Shown: positions 36,817-45,806, counted from the first letter of the stretch. The stretch: DNA of 64,000 nucleotides from Bacteroidota bacterium (GCA_013112545.1 JABFGJ010000002.1:310001-374000), one strand, 5' to 3'. The notes: generated by a model not told the origin, from the sequence alone. A program made the numbers and translations.

Positions 36817-39225
36817 TTAATTTCTTAATATTTTTCCCTTAGTTACCATGCTTTGCAAACGCTCTAAAGTTTTTCTAGTAGCGCACAATTCAACAAAGGC
36901 TTTTCGTTCTAATTCCAACAAGTAGCTTTCTGAAACTTCAGTGATTTCTGATAAATCTCCACCTGCTAATACATAACCCAGCTTTTCAGAAATCAATTGG
37001 TCATGTTCTGAAATGTAATTTCCAGATTGCATCGAATTTGCTCCGACATAAACAAGGCCTAATGCTTCCTTACCCAATACTTTGATGTCTTTTCGTTCTA
37101 TGGGTTGAGTATAACCTTTGTCAGCCAAGGCAATCGCTGCTGCCTTAGCTCTCGTCAATTGCAACTCTCTACTTATCACAACTTCATCTATTCCTTCTCT
37201 TAGATAGCCTAACTCAAAAGCTTCAAAAGCTGAAGTTGCAACTTTCGCTTGTCCTATTGTTAAAAAGCTTTCTCTAAATGCATTGGTTCTAATGTCTCCA
37301 TCTCTCAAGCTATCAGAAAGCCTAAGTGCAAATTCTTTGCTACCGCCACCGCCTGGAATAACTCCAACACCAAATTCAACTAAACCCATATAGGTCTCAG
37401 CATGTGCAATAACTTTATCGGAGTGCATGGACATTTCGCAACCTCCGCCTAATGCCATTTGATGTGTTGCCACTACAACAGGTATTGCAGAATATCGAAT
37501 ACGCATCATGGTTTTTTGAAACTGCTGTATTGCAAAATACAATTCGTCATACTCCTGTTCTACAGCCATCATAAAGATCATTCCTACATTGGCTCCGGCC
37601 GAAAAATTTTGGCCATTATTATAAATGACTAAACCTTTATATGATTCTTCGGCCAAATCAATGGCTTTGTTAATGGCAACAATCGTGTCACCTCCAATTG
37701 TATTCATTTTAGAATGAAACTCCAAGTTGATAATACCATCACCTAAATCAACTATTGTAGCAGCTTTGTTTTTCCAAACCGTATTTTTTTCTCTGAGGTT
37801 TTCTAATACGACTAAGTCTTCGGTACCTGGAATTGTTTTGTATCCTTTACTAGCTATGTCGTAGAATTGTTTAACTCCACCTTTAATCTGATAAAAAGAA
37901 TTTATCCCATTGTTTAGCATTTCCTCAACCCATGGAGCAGGAGAGTGGCCTGCTTTTTTCATCGCCTCGAAGGTTTCTTTTACACCAACTGCATCCCATG
38001 TTTCAAAAGGTGCTAATTGCCATCCAAAACCTGCCTTCATTCCATCGTCAATTTTATAGAGCTCTTCAGCAATTTCAGGAATACGATTCGAGATATAGTT
38101 AAATAAAGCATAAAAAGTTTTGCGATAAAACTCGCCGCCCTTATCTTGAAAATTGATTAATATTTTTGTTCTTTCTTTTAAATCTTCAATTTCTCTACCC
38201 TTACCAATGGATGAAAATCGGACTTGATCTTGTGATGTATATTCTAAAGTATTGAGGTCTAAAGAAAGAATCTCGCTTTTTCCGTCTTTTCCTTTCACTT
38301 TTTTATAAAAACCTTGACCTGTTTTTGAGCCTAGCCAATTTTCTTCTACCATTTTATTGATATATGAAGGAATCTCAAATTTTGACCTTTCTTCATCTTT
38401 TGGACAGTTCTCTCTAACACCATTGGCTACATGTACCAATGTATCAAGACCAACTACATCACAAGTTCTAAAAGTTGCAGACTTTGGACGACCCAAAACT
38501 GGTCCAGTTAATTTATCCACCTCCTCAACTGTCAGTCCCATTTCTTTTACGGCGTGAAAAAGCGACATGATTGAAAACACACCAATTCGATTAGCAATAA
38601 ATGCTGGAGTGTCTTTACACAAAACGGTTTTCTTTCCTAAATACTTTCTACCATAATCCATAAGAAATTCAATTAAACTTGAATCTGTTTTTGGAGTAGG
38701 TATAATCTCTAATAATTCTAAATACCTAGGTGGATTAAAAAAGTGAGTTCCTAAAAAGTGTCGCTGGAAGTCCTCAGATCGTCCATCAATCATTTTGTGA
38801 ATAGGGATTCCTGAAGTATTAGAAGAAATAATCGTTCCTGGTTTTCGATGTTTCTCGATATTAGCAAAAACTTGCTGTTTAATGTCCAGTCTTTCTATAA
38901 CAACCTCTATAATCCAATCGGCATCGGCTACCAAGTGAAGGTCATCATCAATATTTCCAGTAGTAATTCTTTTTGCAAAGTTCTTACTGTACAAAGGAGC
39001 GGGCTTCATTTTAATAGCTGCATTCAGTGCATCATTAACAATTCGGTTTCTAACCGATTTATTATCAAGGCCTAGTCCACTTGCTTTTTCTTTTTCAGAT
39101 AATTCTCTTGGAACGATATCTAAAAGCAAGGCTTCAACGCCTATATTAGCAAAATGACAAGCAATTTGCGACCCCATTACTCCTGAGCCAATTACGGCTA
39201 CTTTTCTAATTCTTCTTGTTCCCAT
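36817..39225 (-). CDS. fadN: 3-hydroxyacyl-CoA dehydrogenase/enoyl-CoA hydratase, FadN type
   Basis: An 802-residue bifunctional enzyme. Domain order is dehydrogenase first (NAD site AVIGSGVMGSQIACHFANIG at residues 9-28; TSGIPIHKM; HFFNPPRYLELLEIIPT) and crotonase fold last (about 490-700: LGDGIINLEFHSKMNTIGGD, NFSAGANVGMIF, GGGCEMSMHSDKVIAHAETYMGLVEFGVG). This is the reverse of E. coli FadB and matches Bacillus FadN. It hydrates enoyl-CoA and oxidises 3-hydroxyacyl-CoA. Its ATG shares one base with the MarR stop. Confidence 0.94.
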   Translation of the reverse strand: MGTRRIRKVAVIGSGVMGSQIACHFANIGVEALLLDIVPRELSEKEKASGLGLDNKSVRNRIVNDALNAAIKMKPAPLYSKNFAKRITTGNIDDDLHLVADADWIIEVVIERLDIKQQVFANIEKHRKPGTIISSNTSGIPIHKMIDGRSEDFQRHFLGTHFFNPPRYLELLEIIPTPKTDSSLIEFLMDYGRKYLGKKTVLCKDTPAFIANRIGVFSIMSLFHAVKEMGLTVEEVDKLTGPVLGRPKSATFRTCDVVGLDTLVHVANGVRENCPKDEERSKFEIPSYINKMVEENWLGSKTGQGFYKKVKGKDGKSEILSLDLNTLEYTSQDQVRFSSIGKGREIEDLKERTKILINFQDKGGEFYRKTFYALFNYISNRIPEIAEELYKIDDGMKAGFGWQLAPFETWDAVGVKETFEAMKKAGHSPAPWVEEMLNNGINSFYQIKGGVKQFYDIASKGYKTIPGTEDLVVLENLREKNTVWKNKAATIVDLGDGIINLEFHSKMNTIGGDTIVAINKAIDLAEESYKGLVIYNNGQNFSAGANVGMIFMMAVEQEYDELYFAIQQFQKTMMRIRYSAIPVVVATHQMALGGGCEMSMHSDKVIAHAETYMGLVEFGVGVIPGGGGSKEFALRLSDSLRDGDIRTNAFRESFLTIGQAKVATSAFEAFELGYLREGIDEVVISRELQLTRAKAAAIALADKGYTQPIERKDIKVLGKEALGLVYVGANSMQSGNYISEHDQLISEKLGYVLAGGDLSEITEVSESYLLELERKAFVELCATRKTLERLQSMVTKGKILRN

Positions 39226-39665
39226 TAGGATAATTTTTTAATACTATATTCTTCAGTTAGCCGAAGTAGGTCTCCCATAACTTCTCGGTAACAATCAATT
39301 TTTTTTGGATCAATTCGAGCAATTATATATTCGTTAAATTCTCGAACAACTTTTTTTGATATTTTTTGCTTTTGAACACCTAGCTCAGTTAAATAAATTT
39401 TAACTAAGCGACCATCACTATGGTCTTTTTTTCTACAGATTAAACCGTCGATTTCCATGTTTTTTAAAATCCTACTTAATGAAGTAGCTTTCATTCCCAT
39501 TAAAGGAGCAATGCTTGTAGCAGGAGAACCATTTTTATCAATATGTAAAAGCACATATCCAATTGCTTGGGTTAAATTGTATTTCAATGCAATTTGATTG
39601 TATAAATTAACAATTGAATGCCATGTAATTTTAATGTGGTAATCTACAGTTTCTTGAGCTTTCAT
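39225..39665 (-). CDS. MarR family regulator of the beta-oxidation operon
   Basis: A 146-residue winged-helix regulator of the MarR family. DNA-binding part at about 50-110: GSPATSIAPLMGMKATSLSRILKNMEIDGLI with the wing CRKKDHSDGRLVKIYLTELG. As first gene of the operon and overlapping fadN by one base, it probably represses its own operon and responds to an acyl-CoA or similar ligand, as for other fatty-acid-linked MarR and TetR regulators. Two 14-bp palindromes in its promoter region are good operator candidates. Confidence 0.9.
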   Translation of the reverse strand: MKAQETVDYHIKITWHSIVNLYNQIALKYNLTQAIGYVLLHIDKNGSPATSIAPLMGMKATSLSRILKNMEIDGLICRKKDHSDGRLVKIYLTELGVQKQKISKKVVREFNEYIIARIDPKKIDCYREVMGDLLRLTEEYSIKKLS

Positions 39666-39670
39666 ATTTA

Positions 39671-39684
39671 TTATTCGTGCATAA
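39671..39684. promoter_or_regulatory. Candidate MarR operator, site A
   Basis: TTATTCGTGCATAA, a 14-bp palindrome with one mismatch compared with site B (TTATGC-GT-GCATAA). It overlaps the predicted transcription start of the marR operon (just after the -7 box at 39692-39685), so binding would block initiation. Confidence 0.6.
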
Positions 39685-39692
39685 CAAATATA
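39685..39692 (-). promoter_or_regulatory. -7 box of the marR-fad operon
   Basis: On the minus strand this reads TATATTTG, a perfect TAnnTTTG, 20 bases before the marR ATG and between operator candidates A and B. Confidence 0.55.
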
Positions 39693-39711
39693 GTTAAAAT
39701 TATTTCAAAAA

Positions 39712-39725
39712 TTATGCGTGCATAA
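39712..39725. promoter_or_regulatory. Candidate MarR operator, site B
   Basis: TTATGC-GT-GCATAA, a perfect 6-bp inverted repeat with a 2-base spacer. It starts 41 bp from site A (about four helical turns) and lies between the two divergent -7 boxes. Confidence 0.65.
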
Positions 39726-39735
39726 TAAAAATTCG

Positions 39736-39743
39736 TATATTTG
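39736..39743 (+). promoter_or_regulatory. Divergent -7 box (TATATTTG) facing an orphan terminator
   Basis: A perfect TAnnTTTG on the + strand. The predicted start near 39750 would produce a transcript that reaches the terminator at 39789-39819 after about 70 bases. Confidence 0.5.
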
Positions 39744-39749
39744 TGCACA

Positions 39750-39824
39750 CAAGAGGTAGTAGACTTGTAGATTGGTTAGTAATTGAAGAAAAGCCCGTTC
39801 AGATTCTGAACGGGCTTTTTGATT
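39750..39824 (+). ncRNA. Putative short RNA or attenuated leader
   Basis: A region of about 75 bases with a perfect -7 box upstream, a strong intrinsic terminator at the end and no open frame of useful length. It is divergent from marR and shares operator candidate B. It could be a small RNA or a leader controlling the T9SS gene at 39871. Existence is inferred; expression is not known. Confidence 0.35.
39789..39819 (+). terminator. Strong intrinsic terminator without an upstream gene
   Basis: A perfect 14-bp stem AAAAGCCCGTTCAG / CTGAACGGGCTTTT with a 3-base loop followed by T bases on the + strand only. No + strand gene precedes it within the intergenic region. Confidence 0.85.
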
Positions 39825-39904
39825 TTAAAGCAACTTTATTAAAATGGAGCGTCTATTAAAAAAAACACCCATGAAAACACGAATTACTACACTGCTTAAT
39901 TTTT

Positions 39905-41191
39905 TTGAATTTAATAGTTAATGCCACAGCAGATTATGGAGGACAAATCTCTTATAAACATCTTGGAGGGAATAATTTTGAGTTTGAATATCGACAATTC
40001 TATGACAGCCAGGGAGTTGTTCCTAATACAGTTAGTTTAAATTTTATTTCTCCAAACTGCTCAATTAGTAATGCTACTCTAAATAAGGTGAGTGCTCAAG
40101 CAAATTCTAATAATTGTGGACCTAATTTAGCTGGAGTTGCTATCTATAGAGGAATTAAGACTATTCCAAGTACATGTTCTAATTTCCAAATAACATATTC
40201 AACGGGTAGAGGAAACATGTTTAGCAATTTAAATGACGGCCATCTTGGAAAAGTGCAGTTAAATATATATGATTCTATTGGTGGTAATTCTTCTCCTGTA
40301 TTTACGAGCACACCAATTATTAATATTTTTACAGGAGAAACCGCTATATTAAATTTTTCTGCAACAGAGGATGATGGAGATTCTTTGTTTTATCGTTTCT
40401 CAACAGTTCCCGGATCATCGTTTAAGTCTGGTTTTTCATCTATAAGCCAGTTTGGAAACTTTCCTAGTAGTTTAAATAATTTTACAGGAGCATTAAGTGT
40501 AACAGCACCAAATACTCAGGGTTTATATTTAATTGCAATAGAAGTAATGGAGTATAGAGGGAATGTGTTGAAGAGCACCTCACAGCGACAAATAGCAATT
40601 TGGGTAAATACTAATACACAAAATAATCATAACCCTACAATTACTGGAATAAATGCTACTTCAAATTTTAATACATCGCTCTGCCATGGAGCAGTATTGA
40701 ATTTTTATGCTGTCATTAATGATGTAGACAATGACCCAATCATTGCGAGTCTATCATCACCTTCATTTGGTACTACAATGACTAGGTCGAATGATACTCT
40801 CTATTTTAGAAGGGTAATAGATTCTTCATTCGCAAATGTAAAAAATCTGTCTTTAGGAGTTAAACTAGATGACGGAAACTGTGGAATTATAAATCAGGTG
40901 TTCTCAGTTAAAATAAACCCTTGTATTGCTACAGGAATTATAGAGAACAAAGAACAAGAATTGGCTGTTTACCCTAATCCTGCAAATTCTTTCCTTTTAC
41001 TTGAACATACAGCAAGTAATGTAGATGTTCATGTTCTTGATATTACTGGAAAAATTTTAATTAAATCACTTCACTATACATCAAAAGATAAAATTAATCT
41101 AATTAATATTCCAAATGGTATTTACTTTTTAACGATTTTGAATACCAAAAACAATCAGCGAATTACAAAGAAATTTGTTGTAGCTAGATAA
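39905..41191 (+). CDS. T9SS type A cargo protein, signal peptide frameshifted
   Basis: The long open frame begins at TTG 39905 (428 residues) and lacks a complete signal peptide. Upstream, ATG 39871 (or 39844) starts MKTRITTLLN in another frame; removing one T from the T7 run at 39900-39906 joins them as MKTRITTLLNFLNLIVNATA, a normal signal peptide. The mature part is a series of beta-sandwich domains (cadherin/Ig-like: TSTPIINIFTGETAILNFSA) ending in a type A sorting domain (LAVYPNPANSFLLLEH, VLDITGKILI, IPNGIYFLTIL, KKFVVAR). It is either phase-variable, broken, or carries a sequencing error. Confidence 0.72.
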   Translation: MNLIVNATADYGGQISYKHLGGNNFEFEYRQFYDSQGVVPNTVSLNFISPNCSISNATLNKVSAQANSNNCGPNLAGVAIYRGIKTIPSTCSNFQITYSTGRGNMFSNLNDGHLGKVQLNIYDSIGGNSSPVFTSTPIINIFTGETAILNFSATEDDGDSLFYRFSTVPGSSFKSGFSSISQFGNFPSSLNNFTGALSVTAPNTQGLYLIAIEVMEYRGNVLKSTSQRQIAIWVNTNTQNNHNPTITGINATSNFNTSLCHGAVLNFYAVINDVDNDPIIASLSSPSFGTTMTRSNDTLYFRRVIDSSFANVKNLSLGVKLDDGNCGIINQVFSVKINPCIATGIIENKEQELAVYPNPANSFLLLEHTASNVDVHVLDITGKILIKSLHYTSKDKINLINIPNGIYFLTILNTKNNQRITKKFVVAR

Positions 41192-41197
41192 GCAAAC

Positions 41198-42958
41198 TTA
41201 ACCTCTGTAGCAGCTTTCGATTTGATCCTTGTAGTTTTCCATAACAACACGTCGCTTAATTTTCATTGTTGGTGTCATTTCTCCACTATCAACACTCCAA
41301 ACAGTTGGAGTTAGAATAATTTTCTTAACTTGTTCATAGTGTGCAAACCCCTCATTGTACTTGTTGATGTCTTTCATTATTCGATCAATAATGCGTTGGT
41401 TTTTTATCATTTCCGCATCACTTGTATAAGGAATGTTTTTTCGATTACACCATTCTTTTAAGAAGTCAAAAGCTGGTTGTATTATGGCTGATGGATGTTT
41501 TTCTCCTTCACCAATAACCATAATTTGTTCTACAAAATTGGATTCCTTCATTTTGTTTTCCAATAGTTGAGGGGCAATGTATTTTCCTCCAGAGGTTTTG
41601 AAGGTTTCTTTTTTTCTACCTGTTATTTTTAAAAAATCACCATCTACAATTTCTCCAATATCCCCTGTTTTAAACCAACCATCTTCTGTGAAAACCTCTT
41701 TTGTTGCTTCTGGGTTTTTATAATAACCCATCATTACATTAGGCCCTGTTACTTCTATTTCTCCATCACTTGCAATTCGAATCTTTACGTCCTTTATTGG
41801 CCTGCCTACAGTACCTATTCTAACACCATCATTCTCTTGTTCATTGACACAAATAACTGGTGATGTTTCGGTTAAACCATATCCTTCCATAATTGGAATT
41901 TGGGCAGCAAGAAAAACCCTTGCTAACCTCGGCTGAAGAGCAGCGGCACCAGATGCAACTGCTTTAGCATTTCCTCCTAAAGCTTCGCGCCATTTATTAA
42001 AAATAATTTTATTGGCTAATTTGAGTTGAAATTCATACCATGCGCCATTTTTGCCATTTAACTCGTAACGATGCCCGAGTGCTAATGCCCAAAAGAAAAG
42101 AGCTTTTTTAACTCCAGTCAATTCAGATCCTTTTGCAACTATTTTATCATATACTTTTTCTAACAATCTAGGTACTGCAGTAAAAACGTCAGGTTTAACT
42201 TCTTTTAAATTATCGCCTATGGTTTCTAATGACTCTGCATAATAAATTGAAGTGCCAACATAGATATACATATATGTTACCATACGCTCATAGACATGAC
42301 AGAGCGGTAAAAAGCTCAATGATTTTGAGTTGCTTGTAACTGGCAGTCGATCTCTGGAGGTTACAGAATTAGATACTAGGTTTTTATGGCTCAACATAAC
42401 TCCTTTAGGTCTCCCAGTAGTACCTGAAGTATAAATGAGAGTGGCTAAATCTGTTTCTTTAATACCATCCATTATGGTGTCTAAAGTTTTTTTATCCTTG
42501 TCTTTCCCTAAATCTTTAATTGAAGTCCAATGTTCACGATTGGGTAATTTGTCAATGCTATAAATATTAGAAAGTGAAGATACTTGATCAATTATTGAAT
42601 TTACTTTTTGAAACAATTCGTCATCGGCTACAAAACAAAGTTTTGCTTCTGAATCATTTAATATATAGCGATAGTCTTCTTCTGTTATAGTTGGGTATAT
42701 GGGTACGTTAATCATGCCGGCCATGGCAATCCCCAAATCGATGATGTGCCATTCAGGTCGATTGTTTGAAATTAAGGCTACTTTATCGCCTGGGTTTAAA
42801 CCTTTTTCTAACAAACCAAGTCCAAATTGATAAGCTTGGTCAATAAATGATTCTGTTGAAGTGGGAACCCACTCGCCATTAATTTTGGCTGTTAAAGCAT
42901 CTTTTTTTGGGTAGTTTTTTAACTGATGAAAATGTAAATCAAATATTCTGGTAACCAT
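41198..42958 (-). CDS. fadD: Long-chain acyl-CoA synthetase
   Basis: A 586-residue AMP-forming acyl-CoA ligase that activates fatty acids. Motifs: P-loop-like LIYTSGTTGRPKGVMLSHKN, GYGLTETSPV, DGWFKTGDIGEI and ITGRKKETFKTSGGKYIAP, with a late Lys in the C-terminal subdomain (TPTMKIKRR). It belongs to the bacterial long-chain (FAA1-like) group and would supply acyl-CoA to the beta-oxidation operon 2-8 kb away. It has its own upstream region of 185 bases, where no copy of the MarR palindrome was seen. Confidence 0.93.
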   Translation of the reverse strand: MVTRIFDLHFHQLKNYPKKDALTAKINGEWVPTSTESFIDQAYQFGLGLLEKGLNPGDKVALISNNRPEWHIIDLGIAMAGMINVPIYPTITEEDYRYILNDSEAKLCFVADDELFQKVNSIIDQVSSLSNIYSIDKLPNREHWTSIKDLGKDKDKKTLDTIMDGIKETDLATLIYTSGTTGRPKGVMLSHKNLVSNSVTSRDRLPVTSNSKSLSFLPLCHVYERMVTYMYIYVGTSIYYAESLETIGDNLKEVKPDVFTAVPRLLEKVYDKIVAKGSELTGVKKALFFWALALGHRYELNGKNGAWYEFQLKLANKIIFNKWREALGGNAKAVASGAAALQPRLARVFLAAQIPIMEGYGLTETSPVICVNEQENDGVRIGTVGRPIKDVKIRIASDGEIEVTGPNVMMGYYKNPEATKEVFTEDGWFKTGDIGEIVDGDFLKITGRKKETFKTSGGKYIAPQLLENKMKESNFVEQIMVIGEGEKHPSAIIQPAFDFLKEWCNRKNIPYTSDAEMIKNQRIIDRIMKDINKYNEGFAHYEQVKKIILTPTVWSVDSGEMTPTMKIKRRVVMENYKDQIESCYRG

Positions 42959-43143
42959 AATGGATAGATTTTTTGTATTAAAAACTAAAAATAAACAATC
43001 TTTATGATGAAACCATAAAATATGACTTGAGGAATTAGAAAGATTTTAAGAAAACTTAAATGTGTTTAGATTCTCTACTAATAGGGTGATGATAATGTGT
43101 GAAATAGCTGTTTCTGCATTTTTATAAATTATAATTCAAAGAT

Positions 43144-43806
43144 TTGTATGGGTTATTTCGAATTGTATTTATTAATAATAATGACCGCCGAAACTACTTC
43201 TTAAATCAATCATTAATAATATCGAATAAATGGTTATATTTCAGTTTTAAAACAAGGCCTATTTTTCCACATGTCAACATATTAGATTCTAATTCTGAAA
43301 TAAAGTTCAGCGACACTGCGCTTACTTATTTAGGTAATTTAGGTCATGCTGAATCAAATGTTGTTTTGAATAAAATTCTTTCAATTCTGGAAAATCAACT
43401 GAACGTAAATAATAAATCAGTTCTAAAGAGAAGTTTTATTTGCATCACGGAATTAGTGCAAAATATAGCTGAATATAACATTATTAAAAGCACAAGTTTT
43501 CCAAACACAAGCATAGAACTTAAAGTTGAAAGTGAAAAAATATTAATTTCTTGCTGGAATAAAATTGAGAAAGGTGATGAAATGAGCCTAACAACAATTT
43601 TTAATGAATTAGACTCTTTAAGTCGTAATGAATTAGAAATAAGATATAAAAAGGGATTGTTTAGTCGAAAGAGCTTAGGCTTGTTGATGATAAAACTGCT
43701 TGAAAACTCTATTTTTACTTGGAAGATTGAAACCGTAGCCAATGAAAATGAGTATAATTGGTTAAAACTTGAATTAATAATAAACTATGGAGTTATTGCA
43801 CATTGA
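43144..43806 (+). CDS. SiaB-like histidine-kinase-fold protein (DUF6272)
   Basis: A 220-residue open frame whose C-terminal two thirds match the SiaB protein-kinase layout: a helix SNVVLNKILSILENQL, then the N-box ITELVQNIAEYN (Glu103, Asn107), a degenerate ATP-lid region and strand ILISCWNKI, ending FTWKIETVANENEYNWLKLEL. The frame opens with TTG at 43144 and contains no early ATG; the first 50 residues do not look family-like, so the real start is uncertain. In Pseudomonas SiaB phosphorylates SiaC. It overlaps the SiaC-like gene by 20 bases. Confidence 0.72.
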   Translation: MYGLFRIVFINNNDRRNYFLNQSLIISNKWLYFSFKTRPIFPHVNILDSNSEIKFSDTALTYLGNLGHAESNVVLNKILSILENQLNVNNKSVLKRSFICITELVQNIAEYNIIKSTSFPNTSIELKVESEKILISCWNKIEKGDEMSLTTIFNELDSLSRNELEIRYKKGLFSRKSLGLLMIKLLENSIFTWKIETVANENEYNWLKLELIINYGVIAH

Positions 43807-44164
43807 ACCATTTTTACAAACACCAGAGGTTAATTTCGACCCTGAAAGTGGAAGACTTGAGTTAATTGGTAAATCTTATCCGGAAGATGCGGTAGAGTTT
43901 TATGAACCAATTATAACTTGGTGCGATAAATACATTGAGACTCCAGCTGCGAATACTGTCCTATTTTGTGAAGTAGAATATTTGAATTCAGCTTCACAAA
44001 AGCAACTAGTAGATTTAATAGCATGCTTTAAACCACTTCATGATGCTGGTAAAAAATTCATTGTACACTGGAGGTATGAAGAAGGTGACGACGATATCTT
44101 GTCTGTAGGTCAGCTAATTGAACACGAATTAGAATTGCCATTTAAATTTGAAGAATTCAGCTGA
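43787..44164 (+). CDS. SiaC family regulatory phosphoprotein (DUF1987)
   Basis: A 125-residue STAS-like SiaC/DUF1987 protein. Family features: GKSYPEDAVEFYEPIITW and the phosphorylation loop FCEVEYLNSASQKQL. In SiaC of Pseudomonas aeruginosa the site is Thr68; here residue 68 is Ser, still phosphorylatable. The protein would be phosphorylated by the SiaB-like kinase and dephosphorylated by a SiaA-like PP2C phosphatase, in Pseudomonas controlling a diguanylate cyclase. No cyclase is nearby. A SpoIIE-type phosphatase at the window end is a candidate partner. Confidence 0.87.
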   Translation: MELLHIEPFLQTPEVNFDPESGRLELIGKSYPEDAVEFYEPIITWCDKYIETPAANTVLFCEVEYLNSASQKQLVDLIACFKPLHDAGKKFIVHWRYEEGDDDILSVGQLIEHELELPFKFEEFS

Positions 44165-44168
44165 TTTT

Positions 44169-45806
44169 TTATTTTGATTTAAAAACCAACTCACCGTTTA
44201 CATAAGTGCTTATAACTTTAGTTTCTAAAATATTGGCTTCAGGGATTTTCATAATGTCTTGATTTAGAATTATGAAATCCGCGGCCTTTCCAACTTCAAT
44301 ACTTCCTTTTTGTTCCTCTTCGAAATTAGAAATAGCAGCCCAAATGGTTATCCCTCTTAGTGTTTCTTCTCTTGTCAAAGCATTTTCTTTTTGATAGCCA
44401 TCAGTAGGGAAGTTCTCTTTATCTTTTCTTACCACAGCCGCATAAAAAGTTTTTAAAGGGTCTATGTCTTCTATAGGGAAATCAGTTCCTAAGGCAACAA
44501 TACCATTTTGTTTAAGCAAGTCTTTATATGCGTAAGCAGTTTTAACTCTGTCTTCCCCAAGTCTATCTTCAGCCCAGTACATATCTGAAGTAGCATGTGT
44601 AGGCTGAATAGATGGAATAATGGTATAAGTTTTGAATTTTTCTAAGTCATTAGCGTTTACAACCTGGCAGTGTTCGATTCTCCAACGTTTATCGTTAGTT
44701 GTTTTTAATGTATTGCCATAAATATTTAGCATCATTCTATTGGCTGCATCACCAATGCAATGTGTGTTCATTTGAAAACCATTTTTGTAAAGAGCTTCGG
44801 CTTCTTTCGCAAAATAAGTGCTATCATTTAAAAACAATCCAGTATTATGAATGTCATCCGCATAAGGCTCTATCAATTTTGCACCTCTGGAGCCCAAGGC
44901 ACCATCTGCAAAATATTTAAACGAACGAATACTTAGCATCTCCGTTAAATAAGGACCTTTTGATAAAAACTCTTTTTTGTTTTCTTCTGTTGGCATTAGC
45001 ATACCATATACCTTCATTTTTAGCTCACCAGATTTCTGCAATTCATCAATGGTGTGCACCATTTCATTTTCGAGCATAGCATCATCTACTGTGGTTAGGC
45101 CTTTAGCAAAGCACATTTCTTGAGCCTTCAACAAGGCTCTTTTCATTTGTACTTGACTCAATTTGGGCACAGCTTTTTGAACCGTGTCTATCGCGTTGTC
45201 TATTAACAAACCAGTCAGTTTTGATTCAATTTGCTTGTAGATTCCACCATCAATTTTCGTATCTATGGTAATTCCGGCCAAGTCTAAGGCTTTTTGATTG
45301 GCAATAGCGGCATGTCCATCAATTCTTCTTAGCAATACTGCCCTGTCGGGAAACAAGCTGTCCAGTTTAGCTTTAGTTGGAAATTCTTTGACTTTCCAAT
45401 CGTTTTGATCCCAACCTCTTCCTTTAATCCACAAATCGGTGTTGGTTTTAGAGAAAGCAATAGTTTTTTCTATGACTTCATCCCAACTTTTTGTTCCCAC
45501 TAAATCAACTTCAAAAAAAGTATTTCCATACCAAAGAAAATGGCAATGAGCATCGATAAACCCAGGATAGATTGGCCGCATTTTAGCATCAATTTCCACC
45601 TTAGCATTGTAGCGGTTTTTCAGCTCGTTATTTGGCCCAACGTCAATTATTTTACCATCTTTTATGGCCATAGCCTCAGTGATTGTAAAGTTATCATCTA
45701 CAGTATAAATACTCGCATTGTGGATTAATATATCTGCTTCTTCGGTGTAATAACATGAGCTCATAAACAGCGATAATAGTGGGATAAATAAATAGAATCG
45801 TTTCAT
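44169..45806 (-). CDS. Amidohydrolase (YtcJ-like) lipoprotein
   Basis: A 545-residue metal-dependent hydrolase of the amidohydrolase_3/YtcJ group. N-terminal lipoprotein signal FIPLLSLFMSSC (Cys18) followed by the small beta domain (DILIHNASIYTVDD). The metal ligands HxH are in GFIDAHCHFLW; other family pieces are GRGWDQNDW, RRIDGHAAIANQKAL, FADGALGSRGA, NTHCIGDAANR, RIEHCQ and LGTDFPIEDIDP. These enzymes hydrolyse amide or ester bonds in unidentified substrates. It would be attached in the periplasm or outer membrane. It starts 4 bases inside the preceding membrane protein gene. Confidence 0.9.
   Translation of the reverse strand: MKRFYLFIPLLSLFMSSCYYTEEADILIHNASIYTVDDNFTITEAMAIKDGKIIDVGPNNELKNRYNAKVEIDAKMRPIYPGFIDAHCHFLWYGNTFFEVDLVGTKSWDEVIEKTIAFSKTNTDLWIKGRGWDQNDWKVKEFPTKAKLDSLFPDRAVLLRRIDGHAAIANQKALDLAGITIDTKIDGGIYKQIESKLTGLLIDNAIDTVQKAVPKLSQVQMKRALLKAQEMCFAKGLTTVDDAMLENEMVHTIDELQKSGELKMKVYGMLMPTEENKKEFLSKGPYLTEMLSIRSFKYFADGALGSRGAKLIEPYADDIHNTGLFLNDSTYFAKEAEALYKNGFQMNTHCIGDAANRMMLNIYGNTLKTTNDKRWRIEHCQVVNANDLEKFKTYTIIPSIQPTHATSDMYWAEDRLGEDRVKTAYAYKDLLKQNGIVALGTDFPIEDIDPLKTFYAAVVRKDKENFPTDGYQKENALTREETLRGITIWAAISNFEEEQKGSIEVGKAADFIILNQDIMKIPEANILETKVISTYVNGELVFKSK

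Noticed and set aside
42959-43143. Gap between fadD and the SiaB-like gene searched for a MarR-type palindrome
   Set aside because: No TTATGC-N2-GCATAA-like sequence was found.
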